Shown: positions 23,993 to 33,111, numbered from the stretch's first letter. The stretch is 40,904 nt of DNA from Thermoanaerobaculia bacterium (GCA_945787635.1 CALZIK010000195.1:1-40904); one strand, 5' to 3'. Numbers and translations: made by a program. Notes: generated by a model not told the origin, from the letters alone.

Positions 23993-23998
23993 CGCCAC

Positions 23999-24772
23999 AT
24001 GCGGGTCGCCACCTGGAACGTCAACGGCCTTCGCTCCCGCCTCGACTTCGTCAAGATCTGGCTGCGAGAGCGCCGGCCCGATCTCGTCGCCCTCCAGGAG
24101 CTCAAGCTCGAGGACGAGAGGTTCCCTCACGAGGAGCTCGAAGCCGAGGGTTTCGTCGCCGCCGTCTACGGACAGAAGGCCTGGAACGGAGTTGCGGTTC
24201 TGGCGCGGGAAGAGCCCGAGATCCTGCAGAAGGGCCTGCCGGGCCACGGCGAGCTCGGCTCGCGGCTCTTGACCGTCAGGGCCGGCGGCCTGTCGTTCAC
24301 GAGCGTCTACTGTCCGAACGGCAAGAGCGTCGGCCATGAGGACTTTCCTCGCAAGCTAGCCTGGTTCGAGTCCCTGGCCGATCACCTTCGCGCGACCGGC
24401 ACGCCGGCGCGGCCGGCGATCGTCGGGGGCGATTTCAACATTTGCCCGGAAGGGACCGACAGCTGGAACGAAGCCGGAAAGAAAGACAAGATCTTCCATA
24501 CCGACGAGGAGCGCGCGAGGTTTCGGGCGCTGCTCGACCTGGGGATGGTCGACCTCTACCGGCGTCTCCACCCCGACAGGCAGGCGTTCTCGTGGTGGGA
24601 CTACCGCGCCGGCGCCTTTCACAAGAACCAGGGCCTCAGGATCGATTTCTTGCTCGCGACGGCCGGAGTGGGAGAGGCCTCTGCGGTCGAGATCGATCGC
24701 GAGTTCCGTAAGAAGCAGGAGGGCCTGACCCCCTCGGACCATGCGCCGGTCTGGGCGGATGTTTCGGCATAA
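23999..24772 (+). CDS. xthA: exodeoxyribonuclease III
   Basis: A 257-residue Mg-dependent EEP-fold enzyme with AP-endonuclease and 3'-exonuclease activity, used in base excision repair. Motifs are MRVATWNVNGLRSRL (Asn7), VALQELKLED (catalytic Glu), GVAVLAREEP, YCPNGKSVG, IVGGDFNICPE (catalytic Asp and Asn), LRIDFLLAT and TPSDHAPVW (catalytic Asp-His). Length is normal for XthA. It is convergent with the ZIP gene, with only 18 nt between stops. Confidence 0.96.
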   Translation: MRVATWNVNGLRSRLDFVKIWLRERRPDLVALQELKLEDERFPHEELEAEGFVAAVYGQKAWNGVAVLAREEPEILQKGLPGHGELGSRLLTVRAGGLSFTSVYCPNGKSVGHEDFPRKLAWFESLADHLRATGTPARPAIVGGDFNICPEGTDSWNEAGKKDKIFHTDEERARFRALLDLGMVDLYRRLHPDRQAFSWWDYRAGAFHKNQGLRIDFLLATAGVGEASAVEIDREFRKKQEGLTPSDHAPVWADVSA

Positions 24773-24790
24773 AAACCGAACGATCGATCT

Positions 24791-25597
24791 TTAATGGCTC
24801 CACAGGGCCAGAGCCGCGGTGAGCGCGAGGCCCAGAGTCGCAAAGAGCCACTTCGCCCAGCGGCTGCCGGGCTTGAGGAGCTCGTCCTGGAGCATGTCCA
24901 TCGACGCGATGTAGAAAAAGGTCCCGGCGGCGAGCGACAGGACGAGCGCGTCGAAGGCGAGACCGGTCGCGGGCGCGATCAAACGCCGGGCGAAAAGACC
25001 GAGCAAGACCCCGACCGGCGTGGTCAGGGCGAAGATGGTGATCAGCCGCCGGAAGCGCCGGCGCTCTCCGCTGCGCGCCAACGCGAGGCCGAGAGCCAGG
25101 CCCTCGGTGACCTTGTGGGCAAGGATCGCGACCAGGATCGCGGCAACTTCTGCCAGGGCGGGCTGCAGGCCTAGAGCGATCCCGGCGAGAACCGAATGAA
25201 ACGAGAGCCCCAGAAGTAGCCCGTACACGTGACCGGGAGTCTTCTGCTTCGAGGGGGCGATCGTGGGCAGGCCCTCGCCGGCGTGAGCGTGGGTCATGGC
25301 GTGCGCCGACTCGGGCAAAAGCACGTGCTCGAGAAGAAGAATGAAGGCGAACGCGCCTGCCGCCATGACGAAGGCGACCGGATAGCCGTACCCCAGCTCC
25401 CGCCAACCGGCATCGGCGTCGGGCAGCATGTGAATGAGCCCGATGCCGAGAAAGATGCCCGCCGAAAGTGCGTTGCCGCAGGAGAGCCAAGGCGAATCTG
25501 CGCCGGTCCTGCGACCGGCGAGCGGTAGCGAGCCGCCAAGCCAGCCGGCGGCGAAGATCAAGAGGACGGCGAGAAGCTTGACTTCGAGAATGCCCAT
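24791..25597 (-). CDS. ZIP family metal transporter
   Basis: A 268-residue inner-membrane protein with about eight hydrophobic segments. The ZIP metal-path motifs are LSFHSVLAGIALGLQ in helix 4 and ILAHKVTEGLALGLAL in helix 5. A short His-containing loop (HAMTHAHAGEG) lies between helices 3 and 4. It most likely imports zinc or another divalent metal. It starts 22 nt after the stop of a zinc-dependent M28 peptidase on the same strand, so the two are probably co-transcribed. No Shine-Dalgarno is obvious. Confidence 0.92.
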   Translation of the reverse strand: MGILEVKLLAVLLIFAAGWLGGSLPLAGRRTGADSPWLSCGNALSAGIFLGIGLIHMLPDADAGWRELGYGYPVAFVMAAGAFAFILLLEHVLLPESAHAMTHAHAGEGLPTIAPSKQKTPGHVYGLLLGLSFHSVLAGIALGLQPALAEVAAILVAILAHKVTEGLALGLALARSGERRRFRRLITIFALTTPVGVLLGLFARRLIAPATGLAFDALVLSLAAGTFFYIASMDMLQDELLKPGSRWAKWLFATLGLALTAALALWSH

Positions 25598-25619
25598 GGA
25601 GGTCGCCGAGCGCGGACGC

Positions 25620-27305
25620 CTAGTGGAGGGCGGCCAGCGCTTCGGTTCTTGCCGCCTCGAACTCGTCGCCCGGGTTCCAGGTCGGCAGCTGGTCTTGCTC
25701 CGCGAGATGGAGCCCCATCTCGAATCCGAGGATCGCGTCCTCGATCATGCCGTCGAAGTCCCAGTCGTCGACCAGCTCATCCGAGGGTTGGTGATAGTGG
25801 ACCGCCTCCCAGGCTTCGATCTGCTCCTTGCCCCAGCCCTCGGGCCGATCCACGAACTCGGTGCCGGTGTCGAGATAGATCGCCGGAACGCCGACCTTGG
25901 CGAAGTTGAACTGGTCGGAGCGGTAGAAGAATCCCCGGTCCGGGAACTGATCGGGTTTGACGGTGCGTCCCTGTTCGCCCGCGAACATCTCGACGACCGC
26001 GTCCAAAGACGACTTGCCGTAGCCGATGTAGGTGACGTCCTTGGTCCTGCCCCAGATGTTGCCGCCGTCGTAGTTGATGTTGGCGGCCATCCGGCCGGCG
26101 GGAACCGGTGGGTTCTGCGCGAAATAGGCCGAGCCCAGAAGCCCTTGCTCCTCGGCCGCGACGAACGAAAGCATGATCGAGCGCCTCGGCTTGTCGGGCA
26201 TGGCGGCGAAAGCGCGCGCGATCGCGAGCACCTGGGCGCAGCCCGCGGCGTTGTCGAGTGCACCGTTGTAGATGTCGTCACCGGCGTCGTTGGCCTTGCC
26301 GACGCCCAGGTGATCGTGATGGGCCGAATAGACGATGTATTCTTTTGAGAGCTCGGGATCTCGCCCCGGGAGGGTTGCGACCACGTTGGCGGTTTCGACT
26401 CGCTGGACCTCATTAGTGAGCGTCAGCGATGTGGTGACCCCGAGCGACACGGGCTCGAAATCACGGCTCTTGGCGGCTTCGCGCAGCTGGTCGAGATCCT
26501 GACCGGCAAGCTCGAAGATCCGGTACATCGCGGCTTCGGAGGTCCAGGCGGGAATCTGGATTCGGGCCTCACCGGCAGTCGGTATCTCGAACTGCGGTCC
26601 GGTCCAGGATGACTGGACCACCTGGAACGGGTATCCCGCCGACGGGGTCGTGTGGATGATGATGGCGCCCGCCGCTCCCAGCTCGGCCGCCTTTTCGTAC
26701 TTGTAGGTCCAGCGACCGTAGTAGAGGCGTCGGTTTCCCTCGAAGAGATCATCCGACCAATCCGGATCGTTGTTGATGATCACCAGAACCTTGCCCGACA
26801 CGTCCATGCCTTTGAAGTCGTCCCAGTCGTACTCGGGCGCCTGAATGCCATAGCCGACGAAGACCAGCTCCGCCTCGGCGATCGAGGCGGTCTCCGCCTG
26901 GACGCCGCTCGAGGCGATGTACTCGTCCCACCACTGGAGCGAGACCTTCTTGCCGTCTTTCTTGAAGGTCCAGGTCGCCGGTGCGGTCGAGTTGACCCCG
27001 ACGATGTCGAAGGGCTGCTCCCAAGAGCCACCGGCCGCTCCCGGCAGGTAGCCGATTTCCTCGAGCTCGGCGATGAGATATTGCCGAGCCTTTGCGTCGC
27101 CCTCGCTACCCGGGCCGCGACCGCCGTATGCGTCGCTCGAGAGCTCGGCGACCGGGTCACGGAGGGCCTCCGTGGTGATCTGCGCGAGTGCGCCCTGAGA
27201 CTCGAGCAGTAGAGATTCCGTGGTAACGACTTCTTCCGCGGGCGGCGCGCACGCCGGAAGATTGACCAGTGCTGCGAGTGCGAGACAGAAAAGAGCCTTC
27301 TTCAT
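25620..27305 (-). CDS. M28 family zinc peptidase, lipoprotein
   Basis: A 561-residue lipoprotein: the signal peptide ends LVNLPAC-A. LRDPVAELSSDAYGGRGPGSEG starts the mature domain. A PA domain at about 100-290 contains LVFVGYGIQAPEYDWDDF and KVLVIINNDP. The catalytic region has VYSAHHDHLG, GALDNAAGCAQ, VAAEEQGLLGS, NINYDGG and HYHQPSDE, which supply zinc ligands and the general base. It is probably an aminopeptidase in the periplasm. GGAGGAATCAGA before the ATG is a strong Shine-Dalgarno. The ZIP gene follows. Confidence 0.93.
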   Translation of the reverse strand: MKKALFCLALAALVNLPACAPPAEEVVTTESLLLESQGALAQITTEALRDPVAELSSDAYGGRGPGSEGDAKARQYLIAELEEIGYLPGAAGGSWEQPFDIVGVNSTAPATWTFKKDGKKVSLQWWDEYIASSGVQAETASIAEAELVFVGYGIQAPEYDWDDFKGMDVSGKVLVIINNDPDWSDDLFEGNRRLYYGRWTYKYEKAAELGAAGAIIIHTTPSAGYPFQVVQSSWTGPQFEIPTAGEARIQIPAWTSEAAMYRIFELAGQDLDQLREAAKSRDFEPVSLGVTTSLTLTNEVQRVETANVVATLPGRDPELSKEYIVYSAHHDHLGVGKANDAGDDIYNGALDNAAGCAQVLAIARAFAAMPDKPRRSIMLSFVAAEEQGLLGSAYFAQNPPVPAGRMAANINYDGGNIWGRTKDVTYIGYGKSSLDAVVEMFAGEQGRTVKPDQFPDRGFFYRSDQFNFAKVGVPAIYLDTGTEFVDRPEGWGKEQIEAWEAVHYHQPSDELVDDWDFDGMIEDAILGFEMGLHLAEQDQLPTWNPGDEFEAARTEALAALH

Positions 27306-27454
27306 TCTGATTCCTCCATTGATTTCGGGCCGGCGAGCGCACCCTGCAGCGAGTCGCTGGGCGCCCGTTGTCTTCAGAACGATACGCTTCCTGGCGCTCT
27401 ACGTCGAGGCGAGTGAGGTCGCGCGGAAGGTTCGGCCGGGGGACGACTGGGTCG

Positions 27455-27460
27455 TATGAT
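27455..27460 (+). promoter_or_regulatory. possible -10 box for the NTF2-like gene
   Basis: TATGAT lies 23 nt before the ATG, with TTCGGC 18 nt further upstream as a weak -35. A short leader with AGGGG precedes the start. Confidence 0.35.
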
Positions 27461-27483
27461 GGGTCGACAATAGGGGACCCCGC

Positions 27484-28092
27484 ATGAAGAGCGAACGCAG
27501 TCTGGGCGGTCTCAAGGCCGTGCTCGTGGTTACTGGTGTGGTCGTGGGCGGAGTTGTCGCGGTTCTGTGGCTCGCTTCGAGCGTGAGCCCGAGGCCGAAC
27601 GCGCATGGTGCGGCGGAATCGGTCGAGACGCTCTCGGTGGAGCAGGCGGTCGGCGAGCGGAGCGCGGCCATTGAGCCCGAGGAGCCGCGCTCCGGCACGC
27701 CGCTGGCGGCGCGAGCCGAAACGGCGTTGTCATCCCGCAGGGCAAACGAGCTCGCCGAGGTCGAGGCTACGGTCAGAGCCTGGGCGCGAGCCTGGTCCGA
27801 CCAGAGCGTCGAGGACTACCTGGATTTCTACAGCGTCGGCTTCGAGCCGGCCGACGGCACGCCGCTTTCAAAGTGGAGACAGGAGCGCTATCCGCGCCTC
27901 CGAGACCCGCGCCGGATTCGTGTCGTGCTCGGCACGATCGACGTGCGAATGGCGTCGTCCGACCTCGCCATCGCGAGTTTCAAGCAGTCCTACGAGAGCG
28001 ACATCTACACCGATCGTTGTCACAAGACGCTCGAGCTGGTTCGGGAAGACGGCGTCTGGGTGATCGAACGAGAGCTCGCCGAGGAGCTCTGA
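27484..28092 (+). CDS. membrane-anchored protein with an NTF2-like (Cds6-type) domain
   Basis: A 202-residue protein with one N-terminal membrane helix (about residues 13-34). A low-complexity Ala/Glu linker (40-85) follows, then a C-terminal NTF2-like domain. EVEATVRAWARAWSDQSVEDYLDFYS, VVLGTIDVRMASSDLAIASF and KTLELVREDGVWVIERE match the domain that often ends L,D-transpeptidases (Cds6 C-terminal type) or tetratricopeptide proteins. No transpeptidase domain is present. It probably binds a ligand or partner in the periplasm. Divergent from the M28 lipoprotein and convergent with mscL. Confidence 0.75.
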   Translation: MKSERSLGGLKAVLVVTGVVVGGVVAVLWLASSVSPRPNAHGAAESVETLSVEQAVGERSAAIEPEEPRSGTPLAARAETALSSRRANELAEVEATVRAWARAWSDQSVEDYLDFYSVGFEPADGTPLSKWRQERYPRLRDPRRIRVVLGTIDVRMASSDLAIASFKQSYESDIYTDRCHKTLELVREDGVWVIERELAEEL

Positions 28093-28106
28093 CGGCCCCA
28101 AAAGCG

Positions 28107-28135
28107 AAGGGCCGGAGTCGGAACCCCGGCCCTTT
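28107..28135. terminator. hairpin between convergent genes, probably a two-way terminator
   Basis: AAGGGCCGG and CCGGCCCTT form a perfect 9-bp stem with a 10-nt loop, followed by a short TTT on the plus strand. On the minus strand the stem is followed by CGCTTTT. It serves both the NTF2-like gene and mscL. Confidence 0.75.
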
Positions 28136-28157
28136 CCAGTCGGGTCGCAGGTCCGAT

Positions 28158-28580
28158 CTAGCCTTTGGCCAGGGAATCGCGGATCTCGGTCAGAAGCTTG
28201 ACCTCGTCTGAAGGCTCGGGCGGTGCCGTCGGAGCTTCTTCTTGCTTCTTGCGCATGTTGTTCATCGCTCGAATCATCATGAAAATGACGAAGGCTATGA
28301 TCACGAAGTCGACGACGTTCTGGAGGAACGCTCCGTACTTCATGATCGCGGCGCCGGCTTCCTCGGCCGCGGCTAGCGAGGCATACGAGTTGCCGTCGAG
28401 CGACGCGAACATGCTCGAAAAGTCGACACCGCCGGTGAACTTGCCGATCACCGGCATCAGCACGTCATTGACCAACGAACCGATGATCTTCCCGAAGGCG
28501 CCGCCGATGATGATACCGACGGCCATGTCCATGACATTGCCCTTCATCGCGAACTCTTTGAACTCTGACACCATGCTCAT
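28158..28580 (-). CDS. mscL: MscL, large-conductance mechanosensitive channel
   Basis: A 140-residue channel that opens under membrane tension and releases solutes after osmotic downshock. FKEFAMKGNVMDMAVGIIIGGAFGKIIGSLVNDV is TM1, shown here in parts by its motifs FKEFAMKGN and AVGIIIGGAFG. NVVDFVIIAFVIFMMI is TM2. The C-terminal bundle ends EVKLLTEIRDSL, as usual. AGGAGG lies 7 nt before the ATG at 28580. The frame continues upstream to 28655, but that extension has no homology. It has its own strong ribosome binding site and follows a terminator, so it is likely transcribed separately. Confidence 0.96.
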   Translation of the reverse strand: MSMVSEFKEFAMKGNVMDMAVGIIIGGAFGKIIGSLVNDVLMPVIGKFTGGVDFSSMFASLDGNSYASLAAAEEAGAAIMKYGAFLQNVVDFVIIAFVIFMMIRAMNNMRKKQEEAPTAPPEPSDEVKLLTEIRDSLAKG

Positions 28581-28640
28581 CCTGTTTCCTCCTGTGAAAA
28601 AGACAAAAACAACGCCCAGCCACCCGAGCGGCGGCGGGGC

Positions 28641-28673
28641 AAAAAAAAGACTCAACGCTTCCGTTGCGAGTCT
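28641..28673 (-). terminator. intrinsic terminator after the phytase-like/nuclease gene
   Basis: On the minus strand AGACTC-GC-AACG pairs with CGTTGAGTCT (2-nt bulge, GAAG loop), followed by eight T residues. It separates the nuclease operon from mscL. Confidence 0.85.
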
Positions 28674-28706
28674 AGCGAAGCGCTCCCAGTCCTCGCGATC
28701 GCGGTA

Positions 28707-31667
28707 TTAGGAATCGTGTTGCGATTCGGAGTCTTCTGCCGCGGCTTGCCGAATCCGAACGAGCACCGGATCGTGATCCGAGGCCCGGGAACCGTCGGGA
28801 AAATCAGCGTTCAAGTGCACGATGTCGATCTCGGGTGAAGCGCCGGCCAGGCTTGTGCTCACCAGAACGTGGTCGAGAACCTGCGAGTTGCCTTGGTAGA
28901 CATAGGTATAGCGATCGCCGGCCGGAACTGATTCCACTAGATTGGTCAGGCCCGAGTCGAGCAAGAGCAGGACGGGATCGCGGTACTCGTGCTCGTTGAA
29001 GTCGCCAACGACCATCGCTGCCGCCGCCGGGTCAAGCTCGAGAAGCCGGTCGACGAAACCGGCGACAACGCGCGCTTCTTCGGAGCGAAGAGGTTCGCTG
29101 GTGCGCGGAGGCGGCTGGACGCCGCCGAAAAGAGAGCCGTCACCCCGCTTCGAGCGCAGATGGACGTTGACCAAGAAAAGCCTCTGCCCGTCGACTTCGA
29201 ACTCGGCGACGAGGGGCTTCCTGACGCCGGTGAGGCTCCGAGCCGGGTCGGCTGAGAACGCGGGATGTCGAGCGCCGATACGGGCGGGGTTGGGGGACAG
29301 AAACGGTCCGTCCTCGTCCACCAGAAGCTCGGCCTCGCTGGCGGCGTCGGGCATGCCTCGCGAAACGAAGCCGACGCGATCCGGCAGGTAGAGGTAGGCG
29401 ACGCGAATGTTGGCTCCCGGCTGGCCGCCGTCGGCCTGGTTGCCCGGATCGATCTGGCAGTACTCGTACCGGGGTCCGCCGGCCGCGGTGATCGCTTCGA
29501 CCAGCCGCAGCAGAGTCCGTTCGGCGGTGACGGTGCCGTCGTCTTCGGGTCCGGTGTCGTCCTGGATCTCCTGCAGGGCGAGGATGTCTGGGGCCCCCAG
29601 GTTCTCGACGATCGAGCGTGCGAGACGAGCGTATTTTTCCGGTCCGCTTGTCGCGCTCAGGTTCTCTACATTGTAGGTGGCGACGGCGAGAGCTCGATCC
29701 GAGGAGAGAGTGGCGGTCTCGGGTTCGACGCCGCCCGAGAGGGGTACAGGAACCTCGTCGGCGAGGACCCGAAACCCACCGAAGGCGTAGTCGAGAACTC
29801 CGACGATCGGCTCCGGGAAGCGATCGCCGACGCTCGCTCTGGGAGCGGAGGAACGGTCAGGGGAAACGACCAAAAAACGCTCGGGGTGGAGGTCGCTCGC
29901 GGTGGCGATCAGACCGCCGGCGCGGGAGCGCAGCCGGGCGCCGTCTTCAAGCCCGCTTGCGGCGACGACGGCGAACTCGCCGAAGCGGGTCGTGGGTCCG
30001 ACGACCACCGAAGCGGGCACGGCGACGCGCATTCCTTCGAGGCTCTCGAAGAAGTCGATAGCGTCGCTGTCGGGCGAAAAGACCTCGAGGCCGTCGTCGT
30101 CGATTCGATCCGAAGGCAGTACTCGGCCCCCCGTCCCGCCTGCTCGTGATTCGATCGTGACCGGGGAGGGCAAAGGCGCGTGCTCGCCGGCGTCGACCAG
30201 GGCGCCTTCGAGGCTGGTGACCGTCAGGGCACCCGGAAACCCGCGCTCTCGAACCCAACCGGCGAGCTCGACGGTGGTCCCCGGCTCGAGCGCGGTCGCC
30301 TCTGCCGGCAGGACGAACAGTGCATCGCTGGTGTCGTGGTCTCCGTCGGAAGCGCCCTGCACCCAGAAGCCCGGCCCTCGCGCCGCGCCGGCGGTGACCG
30401 TGCCGCGCACTCCGCGAACCCAGGCTCCCTCGAGGTCCGAGCGGTGGCCGGCGCCTTGGATTCGGGAGATCTCGGGCCTTTCCTCGCCGATCGCGAACGC
30501 CAGAACCTGACCGCGCTGCCGCGGGTTGAAGTTGTTGTCGGCGATGACGAGGAGAGTGCGCCGGCCATCGGCGAGCCGCGGTCCGAGGGTCATCCCCTCG
30601 AGGTTGTCGAGCTCGATACCGAGCCCCGAGAGCTCGAGAAGCCGAGTCTTCTGGACCGGCGTGTAGCTGTATCCGAGGAGAGCTTTGGTCTTGCGGACGT
30701 CGCTGGCGCCGCCCAGCGAGACTAGAAAGAGATCGACCGCGTTACCCACGCCCTGGGTGTAGGAGCGCTCGAGAGCGAGCAGGTGGTCGTCGTCCAGAGC
30801 CAAAAGCTCTACCAGACCGCGCGTGCGAAAGGCCTCGGGATCTGGCGGCGCCTCGCCTACCGGATCGACCGTGTAGACGAACTCGGCCGACAGCCGCCCA
30901 CTGGCGCGCTCGTAGCGAAGGATGCGACTCGGGCTCGCAACACCGACGTCGGCTTCCGGGCCGTCCTGGCGAAGTGCGTTCTCGGTCGAGGAATAGAAGA
31001 ACCGGCCGCTCGGCGTGAGCGTCGCGCTCTCGAACCCGAGGTTGTGCCGGATGCCGCGCGTTTTCGACGGTTTTGGCAAGAAGTTGTCGGGAAGTGACAA
31101 CCCGCGCAGGTGCTGTCCGTCGAGGCCGACCTCGCGCAGGAAGGGATCAACACCTTGATCGGCCTGGCCCTCGGAAGACACGTAGAGCGTGTCGTCGGGG
31201 CTCAGCGCGATGCCCTCGCAGTCGAGGGTCATTTCGGCGAACGGGGCGCCGTCTCGATCCAGAAGGCGGGTCAAGGAAAGTGCTTCGACATCCTCCGACG
31301 TGAGAGAGCCGTCCGCGAGGTCGATGGTGAGAGTGAAGAAACGAGCCGGTCCCCGGGAAGCCGGGTCATCGGAGATCGCGTAGTAGACCTCGCGCTTCGG
31401 GTCGTAGGTGATCCCCGAGAGCCCGCCCACCGGGCTGCCCTCGACGAGCGCGTCCTCCGGGATCACCGCCTCGCCGAGGAATTCGAGCACGCCGATCTCC
31501 GGAGGAGCCGGGCTCAAGACGGAGGCGGTGGTCGAGGCCTGATCCGGCGCGGTCGCGGTAGACGTTGCGCAGCTAATCCAGATCGCCGCGGACGCCGCCG
31601 CGAGAAGAGCGCCCTTCACCCGAGCGAACTGGCGGCCCGCTCGGTCCCCTGGCTCCCGATGCGTCAT
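28707..31667 (-). CDS. phytase-like esterase plus ExeM/NucH-type nuclease fusion, lipoprotein
   Basis: A 986-residue exported protein with lipobox-like IWISC (Cys33). Residues 57-400 match the 'esterase-like activity of phytase' domain: GGLSGITYDPKREVYYAISD, LDCEGIALSPDDTLYVSSEG and LDNLEGMTLGP. Residues 405-640 look like the OB-fold region of ExeM/NucH nucleases (VRGVRGTVTAG, GFWVQGASDGDHDTSD). Residues 655-980 are an EEP nuclease: VATYNVENL, DILALQEIQDD, VNVHLRSKRGDGS, VVGDFNEHE (near 888), LDHVLVS and SDHDPV. It should degrade extracellular DNA and perhaps phosphate esters. The ATG overlaps the stop of nothing upstream but its own start lies 4 nt inside the end of the M28 gene. Confidence 0.9.
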   Translation of the reverse strand: MTHREPGDRAGRQFARVKGALLAAASAAIWISCATSTATAPDQASTTASVLSPAPPEIGVLEFLGEAVIPEDALVEGSPVGGLSGITYDPKREVYYAISDDPASRGPARFFTLTIDLADGSLTSEDVEALSLTRLLDRDGAPFAEMTLDCEGIALSPDDTLYVSSEGQADQGVDPFLREVGLDGQHLRGLSLPDNFLPKPSKTRGIRHNLGFESATLTPSGRFFYSSTENALRQDGPEADVGVASPSRILRYERASGRLSAEFVYTVDPVGEAPPDPEAFRTRGLVELLALDDDHLLALERSYTQGVGNAVDLFLVSLGGASDVRKTKALLGYSYTPVQKTRLLELSGLGIELDNLEGMTLGPRLADGRRTLLVIADNNFNPRQRGQVLAFAIGEERPEISRIQGAGHRSDLEGAWVRGVRGTVTAGAARGPGFWVQGASDGDHDTSDALFVLPAEATALEPGTTVELAGWVRERGFPGALTVTSLEGALVDAGEHAPLPSPVTIESRAGGTGGRVLPSDRIDDDGLEVFSPDSDAIDFFESLEGMRVAVPASVVVGPTTRFGEFAVVAASGLEDGARLRSRAGGLIATASDLHPERFLVVSPDRSSAPRASVGDRFPEPIVGVLDYAFGGFRVLADEVPVPLSGGVEPETATLSSDRALAVATYNVENLSATSGPEKYARLARSIVENLGAPDILALQEIQDDTGPEDDGTVTAERTLLRLVEAITAAGGPRYEYCQIDPGNQADGGQPGANIRVAYLYLPDRVGFVSRGMPDAASEAELLVDEDGPFLSPNPARIGARHPAFSADPARSLTGVRKPLVAEFEVDGQRLFLVNVHLRSKRGDGSLFGGVQPPPRTSEPLRSEEARVVAGFVDRLLELDPAAAAMVVGDFNEHEYRDPVLLLLDSGLTNLVESVPAGDRYTYVYQGNSQVLDHVLVSTSLAGASPEIDIVHLNADFPDGSRASDHDPVLVRIRQAAAEDSESQHDS

Positions 31668-33103
31668 CGCTCGCGCTGGGTGCGCGCGGGAGCCGGAAAG
31701 AAGGAAGTCTCGGTTTCGGCCGCGTAGAACGCGACGGTTGCATAGGCGGCGACGTTCTGGGCCAGCGCGTCCGGCGCCACTTTGTCGAGGGTGTCGTCCT
31801 CGGTGTGGTGGTAGTCGAAGTAGTAGGTCCCGTCCTGGGTGAGGTCTGCCACCGGAACCCGGGAGGTGTGAAGGTAACGCAGGTCGGCGCCGCCCCAGGC
31901 CGGGCCGGCATCAAAAGCGATCTCGAGTGGCTCGAGGAGCGTCGCGATGCTCTGCGCGGCGGTCCGGGCCGCCGGTTCGACCGACGCGGCGAATCGCCAG
32001 ACGTTGCCGGCGCCGAAATCCGACTCCATCGCCAGCTGGTGCGTGGTGAGCTCCGCTTGATGGGCCTGGGCGTAGGCTTCGGCGCCCGACAGGCCGAACT
32101 CTTCGTTGGCGAAGAGGACCACCCGGATCGTACGGCGGGGAGGCCGGTCGAGCGCCGCGATCAGCTTGGCCGCGGCGAGCGAGATCGCGCAGCCGGCGCC
32201 ATCATCGAGGGCACCGGTGCCGACGTCCCAGGAATCGAGGTGCCCGCCGAGAAGCACGATCTCGCCGGGCTTGTCCCGGCCGACGACCTCGCCGATGACG
32301 TTCGCCGACTGGGTGTTGGCGAGATAGCGACTGCCGAGGTAGAGATGAAACCTCACCGGCTGCCCGCGGCGAAGCTGGGCCTCGAGCACATCGGCGTCGG
32401 GAACCGCCAGCGCCGCCGCCGGAATGCGCGGCGTGTCTTCGGCGTAGCGCAGGGCTCCGGTGTGGGGAAAGCGGTGGGTACCGGTCCCCACCGAGCGGAT
32501 CAGCACGGCCACCGCGCCTTTGGCCGCCGCGGCCGACGGCCCGCGTCCGCGGATCGGCACGGTCTGCCCGTAGCCGCGCCCGTCCTGGCGCCGTTCCATC
32601 CGTCGGTTGAAGAAGACGATCTTGCCCGCGACCTCGGCGTCGGGGACCTCGACGAGCTCCTCGAGGCCGGCGACCTCGAGGATCTCGGCCTCGATGCCCG
32701 TTTCGGGCGTACCGACGCTGCCGCCGAGGGCGATCAGCTTCATCTCCTGGGGGTAGGGGGAGAGCGTGCGACCGCGGGCTTCGCCGCGCACCCACTGCGG
32801 GACCGTGACCGGTTCGGCTCGCACGTTCTCGAGGCCGAGCTCCTCCATCTTGGCTACCGCCCAGGCGACCGCGGCGCGGTCGCCGGCGCTGCCGGCGAAG
32901 CGGTGGCCCACCTCGGTGGTCAATGACTCGAGCAGCTCCCAGGCCAGTGGCGACGCCAGAGCCCGGTCACGCAGCTCGGCGGCGGTTTCGTCGATCGTGG
33001 CCGCACGCTGAGCCTCAGCCGCGGTCGTGATCGGGGCCGGCCCGAGAGCGGTCCAGAGCACGAGCGCCGCCGGAAGAATCGAGCGGTTACCGGACGTTGC
33101 CAT
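31664..33103 (-). CDS. carboxypeptidase Q-like M28 family peptidase, exported
   Basis: A 479-residue secreted metallopeptidase. The signal peptide runs to about residue 29 (ITTAAEA). WELLESLTTEVGHRFAGS begins the mature domain, and a PA insert spans about 125-265. Zinc-site motifs LLGGHLDSWDVGTGALDDGAG (shown as GGHLDSWD and DDGAG), NEEFGLSGA, ESDFGAGN and YHHTEDDTLDKV are those of the carboxypeptidase Q (PGCP) branch, which cleaves dipeptides. Its stop overlaps the ATG of the nuclease fusion gene (ATGA), so the two are coupled. A TACGAT box lies 8 nt before the start. Confidence 0.93.
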   Translation of the reverse strand: MATSGNRSILPAALVLWTALGPAPITTAAEAQRAATIDETAAELRDRALASPLAWELLESLTTEVGHRFAGSAGDRAAVAWAVAKMEELGLENVRAEPVTVPQWVRGEARGRTLSPYPQEMKLIALGGSVGTPETGIEAEILEVAGLEELVEVPDAEVAGKIVFFNRRMERRQDGRGYGQTVPIRGRGPSAAAAKGAVAVLIRSVGTGTHRFPHTGALRYAEDTPRIPAAALAVPDADVLEAQLRRGQPVRFHLYLGSRYLANTQSANVIGEVVGRDKPGEIVLLGGHLDSWDVGTGALDDGAGCAISLAAAKLIAALDRPPRRTIRVVLFANEEFGLSGAEAYAQAHQAELTTHQLAMESDFGAGNVWRFAASVEPAARTAAQSIATLLEPLEIAFDAGPAWGGADLRYLHTSRVPVADLTQDGTYYFDYHHTEDDTLDKVAPDALAQNVAAYATVAFYAAETETSFFPAPARTQRER

Positions 33104-33111
33104 GGCGGCGG

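Noticed and set aside
23665-23998. Selenocysteine tRNA beside selD
   Set aside because: Neither strand shows a TCA anticodon loop with an extended acceptor stem; the paired segments belong to the 29-nt inverted repeat.
28581-28655. 25-residue upstream extension of mscL
   Set aside because: AGGAGG is correctly spaced for ATG 28580, and MscL proteins begin there.
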